NCBI GenBank assembly: GCA_934646865.1
Contig: CAKUEU010000032.1
Span: forward strand, 1 to 20,633
Length of the DNA: 20,633 nucleotides
Source of the DNA: an uncultured Collinsella sp.
GTDB lineage: Bacteria; Actinomycetota; Coriobacteriia; Coriobacteriales; Coriobacteriaceae
Reading direction: 5' to 3'
The notes beneath the pieces are model-generated. The model did no database searches, was not told where the DNA came from, and worked only from the letters and a program-made list of their open reading frames with translations. Every line of letters starts with the position of its first letter. Position 1 is the first letter of the stretch. Both the position numbers and the translations under genes were made by a program. Positions 19,888 through 20,633 of the stretch are shown piece by piece.

Positions 19888-20633
19888 ATGTACATTTCCA
19901 CACATCAGGCTCTACTCGACTTTTGCCAGCGCGCCCGCGAGTTCGACGTGATTGCCGTCGATACCGAGTTTTTGCGCGAGCGCACGTTCCATCCGCGTCT
20001 GTGCCTGGTTCAGATTGCCACTCCTGCCGAGAGCGTCGCGGTCGACCCCCTGGTGATCGACGACCTGTCGCCGCTCGCCGAGCTTATGGCCGATGAGAGC
20101 GTAACCAAGGTGTTCCACGCCTGCTCGCAGGATATGGAGGTCATGCTCCATACTGTGGGCGTGCTGCCGCGTCCTATTTTTGATACGCAGGTGGCCGCCG
20201 CCTTTTTGGGTGAGCGCCAGCAGATTTCCTACGGCGCGCTCGTGCAGACGTTTTGCGGCGTCTCGCTGCCCAAGACTGAGTCGCTGACCGATTGGTCGCG
20301 CCGCCCGCTGACCGACAAGCAGATTGAGTACGCGATCGATGACGTCAAGTACCTGATCGTCGCCTATACCGAGATGATGAGCCGTCTGCGTGAGCTGGGC
20401 CGCGTGGACTGGGTGCTCGACGAGCTACGCCCGCTGGCCGACGAGTCGCACTATCGCGCCGACCGTCACGAGGCATTCCGTAAGGTCAAGCGCATCAACT
20501 CCTGCAGTCGTCACCAGCTGGGCATTGCGCGCGAGCTTGCCGCTTGGCGCGAGGACCGTGCCGAGCGCCGCAACATCCCGCGCAAGTGGGTCATGTCCGA
20601 CGATACGCTGCTGGCGCTCGTCAAGCGCAATCC
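19888..20633 (+). CDS. rnd: Ribonuclease D, N-terminal part (runs off the window)
   Basis: 248 codons are visible of a 3'-5' exoribonuclease that trims tRNA and other small RNAs. The DEDD catalytic motifs are present: AVDTEF (first Asp/Glu), VFHACSQDMEVM (Asp) and YAIDDVKYL (Asp). LCLVQIA, FDTQVAAAFLG and SLPKTESLTDWSRRPL are characteristic of RNase D, and the last visible part, SSRHQLGIARELAAWREDRAERRN-like, opens the HRDC domain. ATG 19888 has only a weak GGGTTG upstream; ATG 19878 runs into a stop at once. It diverges from the lipid kinase. Confidence 0.95.
   Translation, partial: MYISTHQALLDFCQRAREFDVIAVDTEFLRERTFHPRLCLVQIATPAESVAVDPLVIDDLSPLAELMADESVTKVFHACSQDMEVMLHTVGVLPRPIFDTQVAAAFLGERQQISYGALVQTFCGVSLPKTESLTDWSRRPLTDKQIEYAIDDVKYLIVAYTEMMSRLRELGRVDWVLDELRPLADESHYRADRHEAFRKVKRINSCSRHQLGIARELAAWREDRAERRNIPRKWVMSDDTLLALVKRN

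Noticed and set aside
1..20633. CRISPR arrays, tRNA or rRNA genes, transposase genes
   Set aside because: I looked for spaced direct repeats, cloverleaf ends and transposase motifs and saw none.

Overview
The window looks like chromosome from a GC-rich gut actinobacterium of the class Coriobacteriia, most likely Collinsella or a close relative. This is inferred from base composition, codon use and gene types, not from a database match. No rRNA, tRNA, insertion sequence, prophage or CRISPR array was seen.

Left end (1-4145). A lysine biosynthesis operon on the minus strand (lysA, dapA, start of dapB) is preceded by a well-conserved lysine riboswitch. lysA and dapA form one uninterrupted reading frame, although dapA keeps its own ribosome binding site inside it. 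Diverging from it is an M20 amidohydrolase whose predicted promoter overlaps that of lysA.

4146-7850. A HigB/HigA toxin-antitoxin pair is followed by a small membrane protein. Then comes a possible three-gene set: a lipoprotein whose ribosome binding site lies inside a perfect 14-bp stem, a small helix-turn-helix protein, and a membrane-anchored Ser/Thr kinase that may be translated from a leaderless transcript. A two-way terminator closes this block.

7856-12266. A secreted coiled-coil/lysozyme-like wall hydrolase and a MOSC protein lie on the minus strand. A D-aspartate-ligase-like ATP-grasp enzyme and an aspartate/glutamate racemase follow on the plus strand; together they could make and attach D-Asp in the peptidoglycan cross-bridge.

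12294-16530. The most notable locus is a minus-strand ECF-type transporter with two paralogous TrpP-like S components, a fused double ATPase (A-A') and a T component. Upstream of the first S gene lies an unlisted 22-codon leader peptide with three consecutive Trp codons, followed by a UUCG-loop terminator. Together these look like a ribosome-mediated tryptophan attenuator controlling a tryptophan importer. A 100-bp imperfect palindrome separates the two S genes, and a compound hairpin element separates S2 from the ATPase gene.

Right end (16602-20633). A secreted, membrane-anchored C69-family peptidase is followed by a 30-residue membrane peptide coupled to a diacylglycerol-kinase-family lipid kinase, and by the start of RNase D on the plus strand.
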